Assembly (NCBI GenBank): GCA_024516155.1
Contig: JAJJXM010000086.1
Location: 141,993 to 205,992, forward strand
DNA: 64,000 nt
Source: Pyronema omphalodes
Lineage: Eukaryota > Ascomycota > Pezizomycetes > Pezizales > Pyronemataceae
Reading direction: 5' to 3'
Part shown: one piece after another, positions 22,066 through 36,544 of the stretch
Numbering within the stretch: position 1 is the first letter of the stretch
Layout of the letters: the number at the start of each line of letters is the position of its first letter
The notes under the pieces: model-generated
Told to the model about the DNA's origin: nothing
The model's database searches: none
The model's input: only the letters and a program-made list of their open reading frames with translations
Made by a program: the position numbers and the translations under genes

Positions 22066-25000
22066 TTGGGTATACTAAGGCTTGGGAGTACACGAATAAC
22101 GGGGGATCTGATTGGAGACAGAGTAATCTAGTATCCTAGTTGCGTATCTAGAGTTCATGGGGTTAAAGGTAGTGTCCGGAGTCTGTTCTCCCGAATCTGC
22201 GGGAAGTACTCTACCTTAAGTTTCTTGCATAAATTTAGATGGCTGGTGGGGAGAACTGTGGATGGAGCCTTGGGTTCAGGCAGCTGAGCATAACCGAGTA
22301 AATTAAAGTACGGCCATAAAGTTAGTCATTACAGGACACCGCAGGTAGGACTTTGTGGTGATCCCAACGACTTCAACGCTTGGTACCATACGCCAGCCTT
22401 TCCCCACGCTTCTGCATTGCGGCTTGTTAACAGATACCTCGTCTGAATCTTATCACCAAACAGCGTGTAAAAATTCATTATGAGGTGTTTACCGAACATG
22501 ATCTTGTTACTTCCCTATCATCTCTTTTTCACGGGGATACATACAACTCTTACAAGAATTACCGAGTTTCCCATAGTCGATCTTCAAATCAGTTTAGGAT
22601 TTTCCTACTTCATTCAAGAAACCCCTAAACCAAAGAGGAATGTCGATGGAGTACATTTGATAATCTTCTATCAACCATACAATCTCATTCGTGGGTTAAA
22701 ATTGCAGTTCATCTCCCTTGTCAACCCCAGCGGATGAAACGTGCACAGCGCTATTACCCGCCAAAAGCTTCTAGAGTAAACCAGGCCCGTGGAGTTTCAA
22801 ACTTTATGCCTTCGTTCCACTTAATGATGGTAAACCAGTGATTTCCCATGGAGATCTTTTGAATGTTGATGGATCATCACGAGTTTTCACTAGTGGAAAC
22901 TAGTGATGAGACTATGCGACGTAGGTTTGCATAAGAACTGTTTCAGAGCGGCAGAGCTAGGTTAGGGGCTGCGACCACTTAGTAACTAACAATGGACTCG
23001 ATGATCACTTCCGATGCTCCCGTGCCTACATCTATGGAACCATGGCAACCTACATTTTGAGAAAACCAACCAGTCTATCCAAAACTATACGAACCAAGTA
23101 TCATACATATTTGTAGCGCCCGTATTCAACTATAATCGGCAAATCTTCATAAAAAGGCGGGCTGCATCCAATAAGTGCTTAATCCGGTTCTTATGGGGGG
23201 ATCTTGGAGTGGCAGATTTACCAAAAGCGTGGGGGGAAACTTGGATATTGGATACACAACGTAAGCAATATTGCTAATCATCTGACAGTGAAAAAAGCTT
23301 TGATATATCAAGGGATGTGAGCCGGATTGCCGGTAGCATCCGTCGCCTTAATATTGCATTTGTTATGCTGGGTACAAAGTTGTAATGATAGATGCAAGAT
23401 ATCAACCTACGATAGCGGATCTGCTTCCCCACATGGAATACTTAAGCGGTACTAACTATGGTTTAACGAGGGGAATTTTCATTCAAAAATATTGTATCAG
23501 TTTGGAATGAACCTCATCTCACAGTGAGTATATCCCTAGAAACCATTTCGTGAAAGGTGAGGAATGTCAATTTAATAAAGAGAGAAATACTTCATTCGCC
23601 CTTTTGAAATGATCAATATTGAAACAACTAAAACTGCCTCTTCATTTGTATGTAGGAGCTAGAATCAACCGTTCTCTGTAGCTGAGGTATCGATAAGGTA
23701 CAAATGGGTATCAAGTACAACTGCGGCAAGCTACCGTACGTAGCATACTTCGTTGGCCAACTCGGATTCGATCAAGCAGGTCTCTAATTGTACATGTTCA
23801 ACCGAAAATGATTTACCGAGACAGTACTATTATTTCATGTACACGGGTAGCTGTATGGATCATACTGTATCCGATACTGTTGCTCCAATGTGCATGAGAT
23901 TATGACGAAACTCCTCGCGTAAATACCCAATACAGTGATATCTGCTGCACAAGGACATCCCAGATGAGCTTCATTCTAGTAATAAGGCTGTAAAAATGCA
24001 GATGGAATTCTTGGCTAACATGCACAATCTGTAGATATATCTTGTGTGAAGCATGAAAAAGAAGATATGACGCCGGTTCCCCTTGCGTCGAACGAGCGAT
24101 GTATCGTGATGTGTAGGTAATGCCTTGGATTTATTTTGTCTTTTCAACAGATCCCAACAAAAGCTTATGATGACGTAGAAAAGCCACTCCCCGAGTTGGG
24201 GTATACCTAAGGTGTTGGTATGCATGTATTGTTTATCACGGGACATCACGCTGCCAGCTTTGCCTTGCATAGCGCTCACTACTGCAACATGCGTGAACCA
24301 CTATTAACCCCTAGCATCAAATATGTACTCCCCACAGTGCAGAAATTCATAATCTAACGTGCTTATTATTATGTTTTAAAACTTTTTACTGTTTCATGGT
24401 TAAAAATCAACTGACTGTGGCTGAAACATTCTTCTGACACAAAGGAAGGTGTTGCAACCCTAACCCTCGCCGTTTTGGCTTGTACACCCGTTGTTTTCAC
24501 GTAAACTGTCAATGAATCAACCTTCGGTGCGCATGTCTTTGCTGGCTAGAGAGTTGAGCTCTAAGGGCAATCTAACGCGGGGCTAATTTTCAGTTCCAAA
24601 TACATAGTGGCAAATATACACCAGCCTAGAGCTGCTGTCTCGATCTCAACAAGACCCGGTAACCTAGACTGCATTCAAGATGCTTTTTGTTACTATTGAT
24701 AATTTCCGACTATTCGGGCCGTGTTTACTGGTTCGGGAAGTCCTTCGGTATTCGGAAGCTGAAGATAGCCTTGGATTGATGAAGACCAGTTCATGTCAAA
24801 TCGTGACTGGCAACAACAACTGCGGCAAGCTAAAGCCAAGCCTAATCATAATTTCGAATTGATTGGCTGTTGATTCGATTTCGGGAAGTATAGGCGCACA
24901 TCTTATTTAGTTCTCACTCTGACTTTCCTACAACGACCTTGCTAGCCGTGATTGCGCACAGACCCCGTAAAATAATGCAAAGTTAAGAGCACGCGAGACA

Positions 25001-27972
25001 TAATTCTTCGCAGCTCGGGTGTGGCTGAATTTTGGCCACTGGGCCGCATACGTCACGCGTTTTCCCTGGTGATGGAAACCGGAAGTGCAGGTTGATGGAT
25101 GTCAGTCTCGCCGAACTCTGAGATTTCAGGATGTCACAATGCGAGGAGATAGAACGTTTTTTGATGTATTGGGGTACCGAGAATTCTAGCGAAAGTGCTG
25201 TTCAGAACCTTCAGAAATTTGTGTAATTCAAGTTGGGAAATCTTACCACTTACCTTATGCCCCTCGATAAAACTCGGTAAAAAGGTGCAAGTGAGGGATC
25301 TTCCAGAAGTTTGAGAGATACAGACAGGGGTTTTCTTTGTTTATTTCTCGCGTGTTGAAATCCACACTTAATTTTCTTCGTCTTCGCCGCATTGAGAACC
25401 CTACTGTGGCTTAACTTCCATAATCTTGACAGACTTCTTGAGAGATTGAGAACACTACTTGCCACCATTGTGCAGTTGCAGCCTAAACTTAACTCTGCCT
25501 ACGTGATTCACGCGTTTCATCAATTATACACTAAGCGTCCAACGTCCATGTGAGGGTACTGTAGCAACCATTTCAAAAAGTGCCACCCCATCGAATTCAC
25601 AGCACAACAACAACCAAAATTGCTCCACATAAAAGTGTATTGAATAACCCTAGTACTGGCAAACGAATCCTTGTGCTAAATTAATGGTTCCCACTGCTCA
25701 TACCATTCCAGAAACTATGTAGTTATGGTGGGGTAGTTGAAGGGTTAAAAAAATTACATTATACTCTTTCTGTGTGATGAGGAAGCTGAAAAGGTTACCC
25801 TACCAAGTACCATCACAATGTCAAGCCCAAGGAGGAAAAGGTCCACAGACCCTGTAGAAGCCCCGCAGTTACCAACCATAGGGCCATATATCCTCCCCAC
25901 CCAATATGACTCCAATAATGACAACTTCAGTTCATAGTATATGGAAACTTTTGGGTAATTAGGTCTGGTGGTATTGTTATCAGCCAGGTTTTTGAGTCAT
26001 AATGTTAATTAGGCGAGGTTTTGCGTTGCAACCGCAGGCTTCATTCACATGGACTGTGTACCCCCAAAATTTCAAAACTTTAGGCCACAACAACCATCAC
26101 AGTGAGTAGAAATTCTACCAGATACCCTGAGATCGACACTTACAACCCCACTAGATGTACCTATCTTCACTCAGACCCACCTAGATTCATCATTCTCCCA
26201 CAGCGCTTGACAGCCTGCCTAGCCGCGCGACTCGTCCATGCGCAATTCATCCTTGGTGCACCCGCACCAGCCGCAGGTTAACCATTATGTACTGCGGGAA
26301 CCTGCAGGTCATGCAGGGAGGATCTCAGCAGGCACTCTGCGACTTCGACATCACACCACACCCAGCAACACCCAAAAGCCCCTGTTTGCACTCAACAACT
26401 GCGTAAAGTGGATGGCCCCTATCGTCTCCTCTAATCGAGCAAGCCACATGGTAGAATTAAAAGTCAAATATCAAATTACATGACGTGGAGGTACTCCTTG
26501 CTACTCGGCATGGTTTGCATAAGGAAAAGCCGGCTATGTAGGAGCTCCATCGATTAGCGGACGCCTGTGCTACGAACTTCTGGCGATCACAGACCCCAAC
26601 GATCCATCACATTTGACTTTCTGTCAATAGCCTCTGTGAGCAATGCTATGACTAGCGTTGCTCTAACTACCTCAACGTGGAAGGCGGCTGTCAACGGATT
26701 TGTGATGAACACTAGCATGAACGCTTGAGGGTGTTAGTTTTCGGATTACAACAAAAATCTCCGCCCGCAGACAATGACGAAGAGTGAAGCTCTCTGTAAG
26801 ACTGGCTGTGAAGAGTTAGGAAAAGATAGGAAGAGTTAATACCGAAGTCCTCTCAGTCTCGGAGTTCGCAGAGGTTGCCCCGGTCCCGTACGTCGACATT
26901 CATTCTACCCATGTCAACAACGGGCAATTTTTACCAATCACTCACCCCTTCACCACCCCAGATATAATATACTGTCATCGCGTCGAAACATGTGTGTAGT
27001 TAATCATGAGCATCGGATCAGTGGGTATCTTCGTGTTTTTCCGCCTGAGAAGGTGCTGTAAGGATTTTGTCCGCAAGGTAGACAAAACTTGGCCTTCTAT
27101 CACTTTGTGGAACCCCTTCATTCCTAATAAACGGTTATTCCTGGTCTCAGATCAGTTGCAGAAGTGCAATTCTTCTTCCTTACTCTTCGCCTGTGTTTTG
27201 GAAGAGCACTCTGCACATTTACGGTGCTGTCAATTGTTTTCGCGCGTATTACTAGTGAATTTGACAGTGATATATGATACCACAACATCTGTCGCTTGCT
27301 GTATTTTTTTCCACACACAAATTCGTCATTGGCCTGTATTTTCTAGCCGTTCTCTCGCTTTTACCCCACTTGCATTTTTTTTTTCTGTATCAGCAGATAT
27401 TTGTTTACTTTATCTTAATTATTGGACAGGTTTTGCATAGCGAACCACCACTAATATCCTCGCCTGCTCTAAGTACGAGTGCGTACCGATCACTTTTTAC
27501 TTGCCAGTACAGTAGTCACTGTTCGCCTCACGCCCTACCTTAATTCAGCTTCGCCAGCAAATCTTTCTACACCGCCGCATTATCTAATCGCATACTCGAT
27601 CGACTGGCGAGTGGGAAACCAAGCTCCCAAGACTACAGAGACCCAGAGACCAGTATCATTTTAATATTTCCTCTTATCAGGCCCACCAGCATACAGCATT
27701 TTGAAAGTTGGCGCCGCGCCATCTGACTGGGACAACACAGCGCGCACACCCACGCACACCAGGCCCTCGTCCCTAATCGAGTTACTGCATTGACTTTTTT
27801 GGACTGACAGCGGGTTATATTCTCAAATCACCCGTTCAAGCGCAGTTTTTTTATTGGGGCAGCACTCGCTCTTCCCGCATAATAATAGTTACTATTCTAA
27901 ATCCCGACTGGTTGGAGCTGTGCACAAGAAAGAGGCTTTATACATATTCGTTTTGCAGCATACCCTAGTAAA

Positions 27973-30279
27973 ATGGCCACTACACCAGCGGATACTCTCA
28001 CTTCTGAAACGCAGGCCGATTCGTCGCCGACGTCTGCCTTGATCGCTGCTGCTGCTGCTGCTGGGCTCTTTACCACTTGTGCAGCCCTCGCGCATCCGAC
28101 TCAGCACTCCGATTATCCCTCCCCGCCCGCTCCACCAAACCTATTCTCTTACCCATCATACCCAGACGTCGAAAACATTGAAAACTTCACCTTCCTCCCC
28201 TCGAATTCCCCTTCCCCGCCCAACGATAACCCGTTTGGCTTTGGTAAACTATACCAACACATCATCGACATGGCTCCAAGGTCTCCCGAATACAATAACG
28301 ACGACATACTTGCCTACGAAGCAAGACAACATCTTCCATTACAGAGAGTAATATCCAGCAACATGAGAAGCAAACCGAGGACCGTAGGAACTACGCTCGG
28401 ACCCCGAGATGGCGGGGTTCAGAAGCGCGGAGCCAAAGTCAGTCCATTGGCAGCGGTGAGGGACCTTATGCCATATCATCAATACCGTGCTCGTCAGAGA
28501 CGAGATGCAGGATTGGGAGAAAGTGTTTGGGATGATGAATTGGAAGACGCATTTATGGAAGGTATGTTTGTGTTGTAATGATCAACGTTTGTGAAGAAGT
28601 CAACGTCTGACGATTTTTTACAGCGGATGCCAACATCCCAAAGATTGGAAGAACAAAATACAACTGTGACGGCAAGCTCAGAGGCCGTAACGAATTGATT
28701 GCAGATTACATCTTTAGAGTAACAGGTAAACGACGAACCAGGAAACAAGTTTCCAGTCACATTCAAGTCTTGAAGAATCTTCTCAAAAACAATCCCGATA
28801 GTAAGTCCCCGTCTCTTCTAGCTGAGAGTAACTACATGCTTATTAATTATAAAAGTTTCAAAGCGTCATTCTTCAGACTCTGCGGATTGGGATGAAGATC
28901 AACAATCCCCATCTTCATGCAGTGTATCATTGGCAAACAGGACCCCTTCAATGTCCCCACGCCGACCTCACAGTGCTATGGCTGGATACCCCGACGCTTC
29001 CTTTGTATCCCCGCCGCCTTCTTCTTGTGAAGGACGTCGGTCATTTTCCAGTACCAACATTGAAATTGCGGAACTTTCAATGTTTACTTATCCTCAGAGT
29101 CCCATGGGCCGCGACTACCCTCAGCATATATTCACTCGGTTGTCGCAGAACGAAGTGAAACAGCCAACATGGAACTTATTCCACATCGATACCTGGAAGA
29201 AACGTTTTCCCCGAATGAATGAAATCGTCGAGGAGGAACTCTCAAGCGGTTCAAGTCTCTCTGGCAGCAACTGTCCGATTCTGCACATTACAGCCAGCCT
29301 CGCAACCCCACGACCTGGTGCTAATACCAACGATCACCAAACTCTTTTCTGTGCCAACATAGAACTTTCTATTCCTGAAGGATTCCATGAGGATCACATT
29401 TGGAAATGCACCACTCGAATTTACGCCGGAGGTCAAGAAATCCAGGGCGTTCCCGACACAAACAAAACAGCTGAAACACCTTCAAGAGTTACCGGGCCTG
29501 ATATTTACGGAAACCGGCGTCTCAAAGTTCCCTTTTCTAACGAATTTTGGCACGATTACCTACGAAGCCCTGGTTATGGGGATGTACCCGTTGGAAACCT
29601 TGTCGAAAAACTCACGGCAGTGCAAGAGATTACATCCTGGCCTATTCACGGTACACAGGCCCAACATTCGCAGCTCTCCGTAGTATTGCTATGGGAGTTC
29701 AAGAAGGCCTCTTTTGGATCCAAAGAAGGAAAAACCGTTTATCGACACGTTATTCGAGGCTCATCACCATTTCCCACCAGAAATTCAGCTTCTGCTACCT
29801 CCGTGGGTCATTTCAATAGGATTCTTCCACTTGATACACAAACTGCAAACTCGAATGATCCTTGGAACACACCCGAACAACCTAGACTCCCCCCAAGTCC
29901 CTATGAGGATCTTAGTCCTGGACATGTGAACAATCTTGCATACTACACTTATGTATCAGAAAACGCCTATCATACTTTACCTTCTCAGGATGCATCCGCC
30001 CATGGATTAGCCGGATCATTACTGCAAAGTCAGGTGCCTGAGAATGATATCACTAACATGGGATATTTTGGTATTGGTCAACACTCTTCGGGTTATGGGA
30101 GTCATAATCAACAGTTCTTGTTACCTGGTATCTCTGCGGGTACGTTGGATAATAACTATGAAAAAGGTGGAAATAGGGGAGGTGACATCAGTGGCGCGGC
30201 TTGGGCTCAGCACCTTAGCCCTATCTCAGATAGACAAGGTCCTGACACGGATGACAACGGAAACCTACTTCCGTTTTAA
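27973..30279 (+). CDS. abaA: TEA/ATTS-domain transcription factor, AbaA-like
   Basis: Three exons: 27973-28561, 28624-28800 and 28877-30279. The introns are GTATGT...CAG and GTAAGT...CAG, and the product is 722 residues. The TEA/ATTS DNA-binding domain lies at about 185-255. It begins [12 protein letters not shown], continues through [20 protein letters not shown] and ends [17 protein letters not shown], the recognition helix that is nearly invariant in AbaA, Tec1 and TEAD. The second intron falls directly after the domain. AbaA is the middle regulator of the brlA-abaA-wetA conidiation cascade and binds CATTCY. Filamentous ascomycetes usually have one TEA gene, hence the symbol, which I give with moderate confidence. 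The N-terminal 180 residues are Pro/Ser-rich with an alanine run encoded by (GCT)n near 28045. The rest has no domain I recognise. Confidence 0.88.
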
Positions 30280-31133
30280 TCAGGTGGAAGAGAGGATACC
30301 CGGAAATACAGGAAGGCTAAAGAGGCGGCGGAGGCGGGGTGGATGAGGGGTTGGCAGAATCGGAAGCGCAAGTTTTGGAGCACAGGTTCGGGTGTGATAT
30401 TAGGGACATGAGAATAAGATATCAAGGCATCAAGGAGGTATTTTGAAGACAGCTTAGCATGGCATTAGGAAAAGAAAGATAGGAATTATGGATGTTAAGA
30501 GAATATTTGCACATTTGGACTGGGAACTTGGTTTGGCACATTTATTTTTTTTCGGTAGGCGCATGCATATTTCAGGCGTTCTGGTATTAGCGATTGTATG
30601 TGTTCCTGCATGTATGGGGAGATTTCAGATATGTATTTTATAGAGCGATTTTTGTTTTTTGTTTTTGTTTTTGTTTTTGTTGCTCACCCTTAGTCTTTGC
30701 TCCGACTTGAGTTTCCTTTGTTATTATCTTTTTTTTTTTTGTCACTATTTTTTTTGTGAGTATTTAGGTGATTGTATGGGTGTTGATTTGTTTTTTTTTC
30801 TTTTTTACTTTTTTGGTTTTGTGGATCTGGGTTTTCGGGTGCTCGGCACTACAGGGTTTTTTGCACCTTTGGATTTCTGTGGTTTACCCCGCGAGGATGC
30901 CAAGCGTAGTTTCAGGTTTTGCACTTTTTATTGTCTCGGCTTATTCTCTTTCCTTTTCTTTCCTTTGTGTATCTATCAGTTTACATGGCTGGTGTCGATA
31001 ACAACTGTAGCCATTTGGTATTCCCTCAAGCCCCCTTAGTTTAAAATAAAAATGGGATTTTTTTTTATCTTTCTGTAAGCCTTTCCAAATAACCTTAGTG
31101 AATGCCATCAAAGTCATGGATTAAAAAAGAAAG

Positions 31134-31155
31134 AAAAAAAAAAAAAAAAAAAAAA
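31134..31155. repeat. Poly(A) run, 22 bases
   Basis: An uninterrupted A22 directly after an A-rich AAAAAAGAAAG segment. It is a homopolymer of no known function and length may be unreliable in the assembly. Confidence 0.8.
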
Positions 31156-33854
31156 CTCCTGCGTGGCGGCGTTCGTCCGTAAAGCGCGGGGAAGCCTACG
31201 CTAGCTATGCTGTCTGCCCAACTCAATATCGCCATCGATGCATCTCAAAACAGCCAGCATTTGACAGCTGCCGAGGCCGGGATAGCCCTGGGTATGAGCA
31301 AGGGTATATGGAACCCGCAACCAATCTATGATGCTAACCCCTCCTAGCTTTTCCGCAGTACGCAGCTCAAAGCCCTCGACTTCATCCATCGGCCAAGCGA
31401 ACCGTATTAAAAACCAAAAAAAAAAAAGAATATGTATTTGTTCGCACAGTGCTGCTAATTGTAACACACACTGCGCAATCGACAGCCAGGGGGCTGTGTG
31501 AGTCACACCATGTGATTTTCTAAAGAATTAATTATTCCCGATCGACGAATTGATAGGATACTTTTCGTCATAGGTCTCCGCAAATAGTGGCTAGCATGGC
31601 AGCGCCGAAAAAACCATGCAATGTGGTGTGAGGGGCTATGAGATAGGCTTTGCATGATTTTCACGCTTTGCATAGCCGGCCGTTATGATGCCGTCTAATA
31701 GAGTAGAACCTTCGAGGTGATGTGATTGCGCATGCTTTCTGTGGCAGTGAAAGAATGAGAAACATCTTAACCTGATAAGGAAAAGTGCGGGGTTATCTTG
31801 GAGACTTTGATACATAAGCGCGGGTTACATTAGGTTACCGCCTGATTTAACCGAGCGCTAAATCATGGGGCAGCATTCGGTGTTGTTTTATTAATTTGTT
31901 CGTTCGTAATTATATTAGAATCTATAGTGGATTTCAATTATGATTTCAAACCTGCCGGAAAAAATTGCTGAGATTTTGCCGCCGTTTGCCGCTTTGAATT
32001 CACCCCTGAATGAGCTCGATGTCGCTTACTGTCACGGAATAAACGCGGACGAGGCGTTTCCAGACCACTATCGAAGCGCATACAGCGCATCTAGGATAGG
32101 AGGGAACGCAACATATTAATGAGGGATTTTATTAGGCAGAACTTGTTTTTCGTCAAGCCACGCTTCAGAAATCCTCACCGTAGGACATGTGTACTTGTAT
32201 GTATCTCACCGCGATAGGGCTGCTTGCTGTGAACACAAAGTACTACACAAAGTGGATGCAAGATCACTAGGCAGGACACATGAGTTGGCGACACTAACAG
32301 CTTTAGCCAATCATTAACCAGTATTTGTTTTCTCGTATCATTGAGCTGCTACACCAAACCACAAGTTGGCTAGGTTAAAAGTTTCAAGATACAAAACTGT
32401 CACTTCTGTGCAAAAAAGGCTTCGGTGGGACCAGAAAGGCAGATTTAGCCTACAGGGCTTTTTCGTTTGTACCACAGTACTTTATTTTCTTAGACCATGC
32501 TTAGTGGGTTTCACTCTGCGAATTGTTCTCGGAGCCTCTGGAAACAACAACATCATCATGCGTTTAAATAAACATTGCTGCCTTGCAAGGTCTACTAGTT
32601 ACATCTGCTAGTTCTATTGATAAACCCCCCGCTATCTAACTATCCTACCCTGAAATCAAGAACATCCCTGTATATCGCTACTTTGAGCTGTCTTTGACTC
32701 ACTATGCGCCGCTTGGTGATCATTTGTGAGACCTGTGACACATTATCGAACCGGTACAACTTCTCGGTAGAATTGACGTGTCGCAAGAATCTAGAGAACC
32801 CCGCTTGAAGGTCCCATGCATTCAATGCACTAGCATCCTCAGGTATTATGCCTTCCAGAAACCGGCTTTCCTAATTATTCATTGGTCGATCCGTGGATTT
32901 AGCTTCTGGACGTCTCGATCATCCCAGTGTTCCAAAACAGACCATTGAAGGCTCACCTCATCGCCGTTGAAGCACAGGACTTTCAGTTGTTTCCAAATTG
33001 TACGACGGAATTGATAAACTGATAGTACTCTATTCCAAACAGGTACCTAGGTCAGACAATAAATGACTTTCACTGGTAGATGCATGTAAACACTAGTAAT
33101 ATACCAAGGCAACGGCCATGCTAGTAGATATGGCACAACCAAGTCAAGGCAGCCACAATATGACAGCATTGTGGGGGAACACTACATTGTCTGCACCTTT
33201 TATCGCAAGATATTTTATACATTTGTGGTTGTGATTGTTGTTGTTAATCTACGGAGATCATCAGGTATTTGCGATCTTTTTGGTAGCTGGCATGCATAGA
33301 GATGGCTAATTCTATTAGTTGACATGCATTATCCATTGTGAGTCGTTTCTGGCCCCGGGTAGGGGCCTATTTTGAGCAGTGCACTATCCATCTGATAAAA
33401 ATATCTTTTCGCACGTATGGTAGTGATTCAGGTTAGGTAATCTTAGGATACAGTCGGTTAGGGAGGGATAAAAGATCTAAGATATTATTGTATCCTACGC
33501 AGGAAAGCCTATAACCCTGCCAAGATAGTTGTGTCCGGGGGCGATGCGCTTCTCGACGTACCCTCAGTAGCTGAGGCCGCCATAATCCCCAGGTTGAAAT
33601 ACAGCTCCCATTTCTGCCACCCGATTTATTTTAGCAATTAAATTATTTCCCCTCGATAAAAAAACACCCCCAAAAAATAAAAGCCTCATCATCCTTCCAT
33701 CACCTCCACAAAATTCCGTGGCCGCGAACCAGCGACATCCTCCGAAGTTCGTGAGCCCGCGTTAAATAAGGGCTGAGGGTTAAGGGCTTAGCTAGCCAGT
33801 CAGGTTAGCCAAGTTTTCCACGTTATCGATAATTCTAATTCGGCCTTGGCTTTC

Positions 33855-33873
33855 TTTTTTTTTTTTTTTTTTT
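33855..33873. repeat. Poly(T) run, 19 bases
   Basis: An uninterrupted T19 preceded by TTTC. Simple sequence. Confidence 0.8.
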
Positions 33874-36544
33874 GTCGTGCTGAATGCCATGCCAATGCCA
33901 ATGCTTACTTTTGGCATACGTCGCATGCAGGGCTGACTATAACCCCATCGAACCGGCTCCACTTCCATTTCCACTTCCATTTCCATGTCTTCTAATCTAG
34001 CCCAGCTGTCTACAACGTCCCCGCCCAGCTGATCTGACTAGCTACCCGCATACCCCACAAATAATGCTTACCGTACCATACCTACTGCATCACAAGCGAT
34101 CGCATAGCATATAACAACACCAATACCGATAATTAAACGATGTTGATAAGTAATCTAGGAATTGACCTGCTTATATACGAAAGGCTAAACCTTTTTCAGC
34201 CCAGGTGCCCGACTTCCCAGATGCTGACCGGCCGGCGGTGATATTCGGAATATGTCTCATATGTCTCAGATTATCTCAACCCGGCCCACTATTCCGAACA
34301 TTTAATCCTGGATCGCGGTATGGCATCACTCATATCCTTCCTAACACATCGATAAGCTCTGAGTTTGAATCTGGAACTAAATCTGAAACATTAAAAACGC
34401 CACCATGGACTTTCGGTATAAGAAGAACTATGGTGCGACAAAACTCCCATCGGAGAATCCATCGGAGAATCCCAGCTGTATGATGCCGGCAATTTGACAT
34501 CTCAGATGGCAACACGTATGTGGATATGATAAATCTTCCCGTGGGAATTCGGGAAGATCTAACAGAATCTGATATTCTATAACGCATTGATGGACTGTTC
34601 ATACATTAGCCCTGCCCTGGACAGAAATACAACTTGGATCCCACTGAAGCCTTCCGAAAATCTGGTGATGGTAATTATGATTGGGATGGATTCTGTTTGT
34701 TCATAACTCCCTACGGTAGAAGCTAAGTTTTTATTATACATGGTGTACAAAACAAGTAAGCGAATGATCTTTAATTCGTGTAAGTGTACGTGTGTACGAC
34801 AACCTGGAATCTTGAAACATACATATATAGCCAACGTCAAGATAATCAAACTCATGACTCGTAACTCAGGACCTCGTATACCCGATACAGCATCCACCAT
34901 CACCTCGGCCCTCACTTCGGTCTTCAGTGTTCAGCAAGCGATGATTTTGGGGTATCCCGTATGCCGTGTGACTGCACTGCACTACGCTACAACCACCAAT
35001 TCTCTCTTAACATCAACTCTGCTTCAAATCCCCTCTATCCAATACAACAGTACCATTCCACTATTCTTGCGGATTATTCTCAATAAAGAAGCCATATTAT
35101 ATCCACAGTATCCTGAGCAACTACATGCTATCGGGGGCTTGGTGTAGAATCTACGAATTCCAATTATCAGCGTGAGAATTACTACTTACTATATGTAGAA
35201 TGGTGAGATTTGATGTCCCGCACTCTTGCAAGTGTAAATTTTGAAGGGATTTAAGGGTTTAATTTACGTGGTTTTCTTTAGGTTAAATGTTGTAGCGAGC
35301 GATGCGGGTATCGTAATACCAACGCGGTAAGTTCCTTGGGAGAAGACTGAGGACTGATATTGAATCTATGGCACTGCTTGGTATTCGACTAGGCAATATT
35401 GGATTATTATAGCACGGTTGGAAATCTGGTATTCGGAAGATGGGAGAAATCATATGCGGATTTAATAGTCCGTGTTATCGGTTTGGTATGCTGATATGGA
35501 ATTCGACATCGAAAAGCCCTCAATCAAAGAATCTAATCCAAGGGAATGAACTTTGAAGTGTAATAAAGAGTATGAAGTAGCTAGAGCTTACAAACAGATT
35601 TCGAAAACAAGGAAGCCAACCCAATCTTGTCAACAGCACCGCGAGACGGCCAAAACATGGCTTGACTTACACAGGTTTTCCAGAGTTTCACTACCTATGC
35701 CATGATTTCGGGAGTCTGTTACTACTAATACACGTCATAACACCTTCGATACACCTTGGGCATTAGGCTTTCGGCAATGGTGGATGCGAATTCTACACTA
35801 ATGGTTCGTACAACTAATCCAATCCATCATCTGATGTAGATAGAAATCCGGAACCCCCACTTGTACAAGGGCCTATAATTCATGGAAAACGGATAAGAAA
35901 TTAAAAAATATTACTTGTGGCGCTTGAGAAGAGATGGTGGTAAGCTCACGGCAGCGAATTGTTTGTAGTACTTGATGAGAATTACCGAGAGCTTATGCTA
36001 ACCGAGAAGGAAATACTGGTAATCCCAGAAGCTGATAAGCTCGGCAAATGTATATCCAGTTAATGTAGAACGTCGGTATTCCGGGACCATGGATAGAATC
36101 ATCACCATCAAATCAAAGCGCTCGTGTAAAAACTGCACTTGTTTGCCCAGCTGATTTACCACTCATGCAGTGCACCGAAACACTCGCTTTAATTTGTGTT
36201 ACTATCCCTGTAGCCCTATGACCCGAGCTTCGTTTTCGGGTCGAGATTATGTCTTAAATTTATTCAATTGAAACCAGTTGGTTCCGAGCTTCTGACGAAA
36301 GAGAGAAGGCCAAATGTAGTAACTGGTGAGAGTTTGTGACTTAATGTAACATCTCACTCGCACACATCGCCCCAAAACAGTATTTCGGAATAGGTTCTTA
36401 TTACCAAACTCCATAACCAGGATATTTTCCCCTCCGCAAAAAACAATAACTTTAAACGTTGCAAGTCGTATAATATACACTGAGCTGTTTTAACTGGGAC
36501 CATGGCCCGTCCTCGTAGAAATCGTACACCTCGAGTCCTTCCGT

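Larger units (their letters stand above)
20332..27972. other. 7.6 kb gene-poor stretch upstream of the TEA factor
   Basis: This contains a cluster of degenerate repeats (20690-21284) and no convincing gene. Small open frames at 21772-22065 (minus), 23014-23277 and 27006-27440 (plus) lack recognisable domains. The last 500 bases are CT-rich with several short upstream ATGs and probably include the long leader of the TEA-factor gene. Two CATTCY sequences (26901-26906 and 27119-27124) match the known TEA/AbaA target, but such hexamers are frequent by chance. Confidence 0.35.
30280..36544. other. 6.3 kb without a supported gene
   Basis: The first 800 bases include the 3' flank of the TEA-factor gene and a T-rich tract with TTTTTG repeats (about 30651-30682). 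Homopolymers lie at 31134-31155 (A22) and 33855-33873 (T19), and a CACTTCCATTTC repeat near 33957-33985. No open frame in the stretch has a recognisable domain or splice context. Confidence 0.4.

Noticed and set aside
24455..24472. CCCTAACCCT sequence resembling telomeric repeat
   Set aside because: Only about one and a half units, with no array. Chance or a tiny interstitial match.
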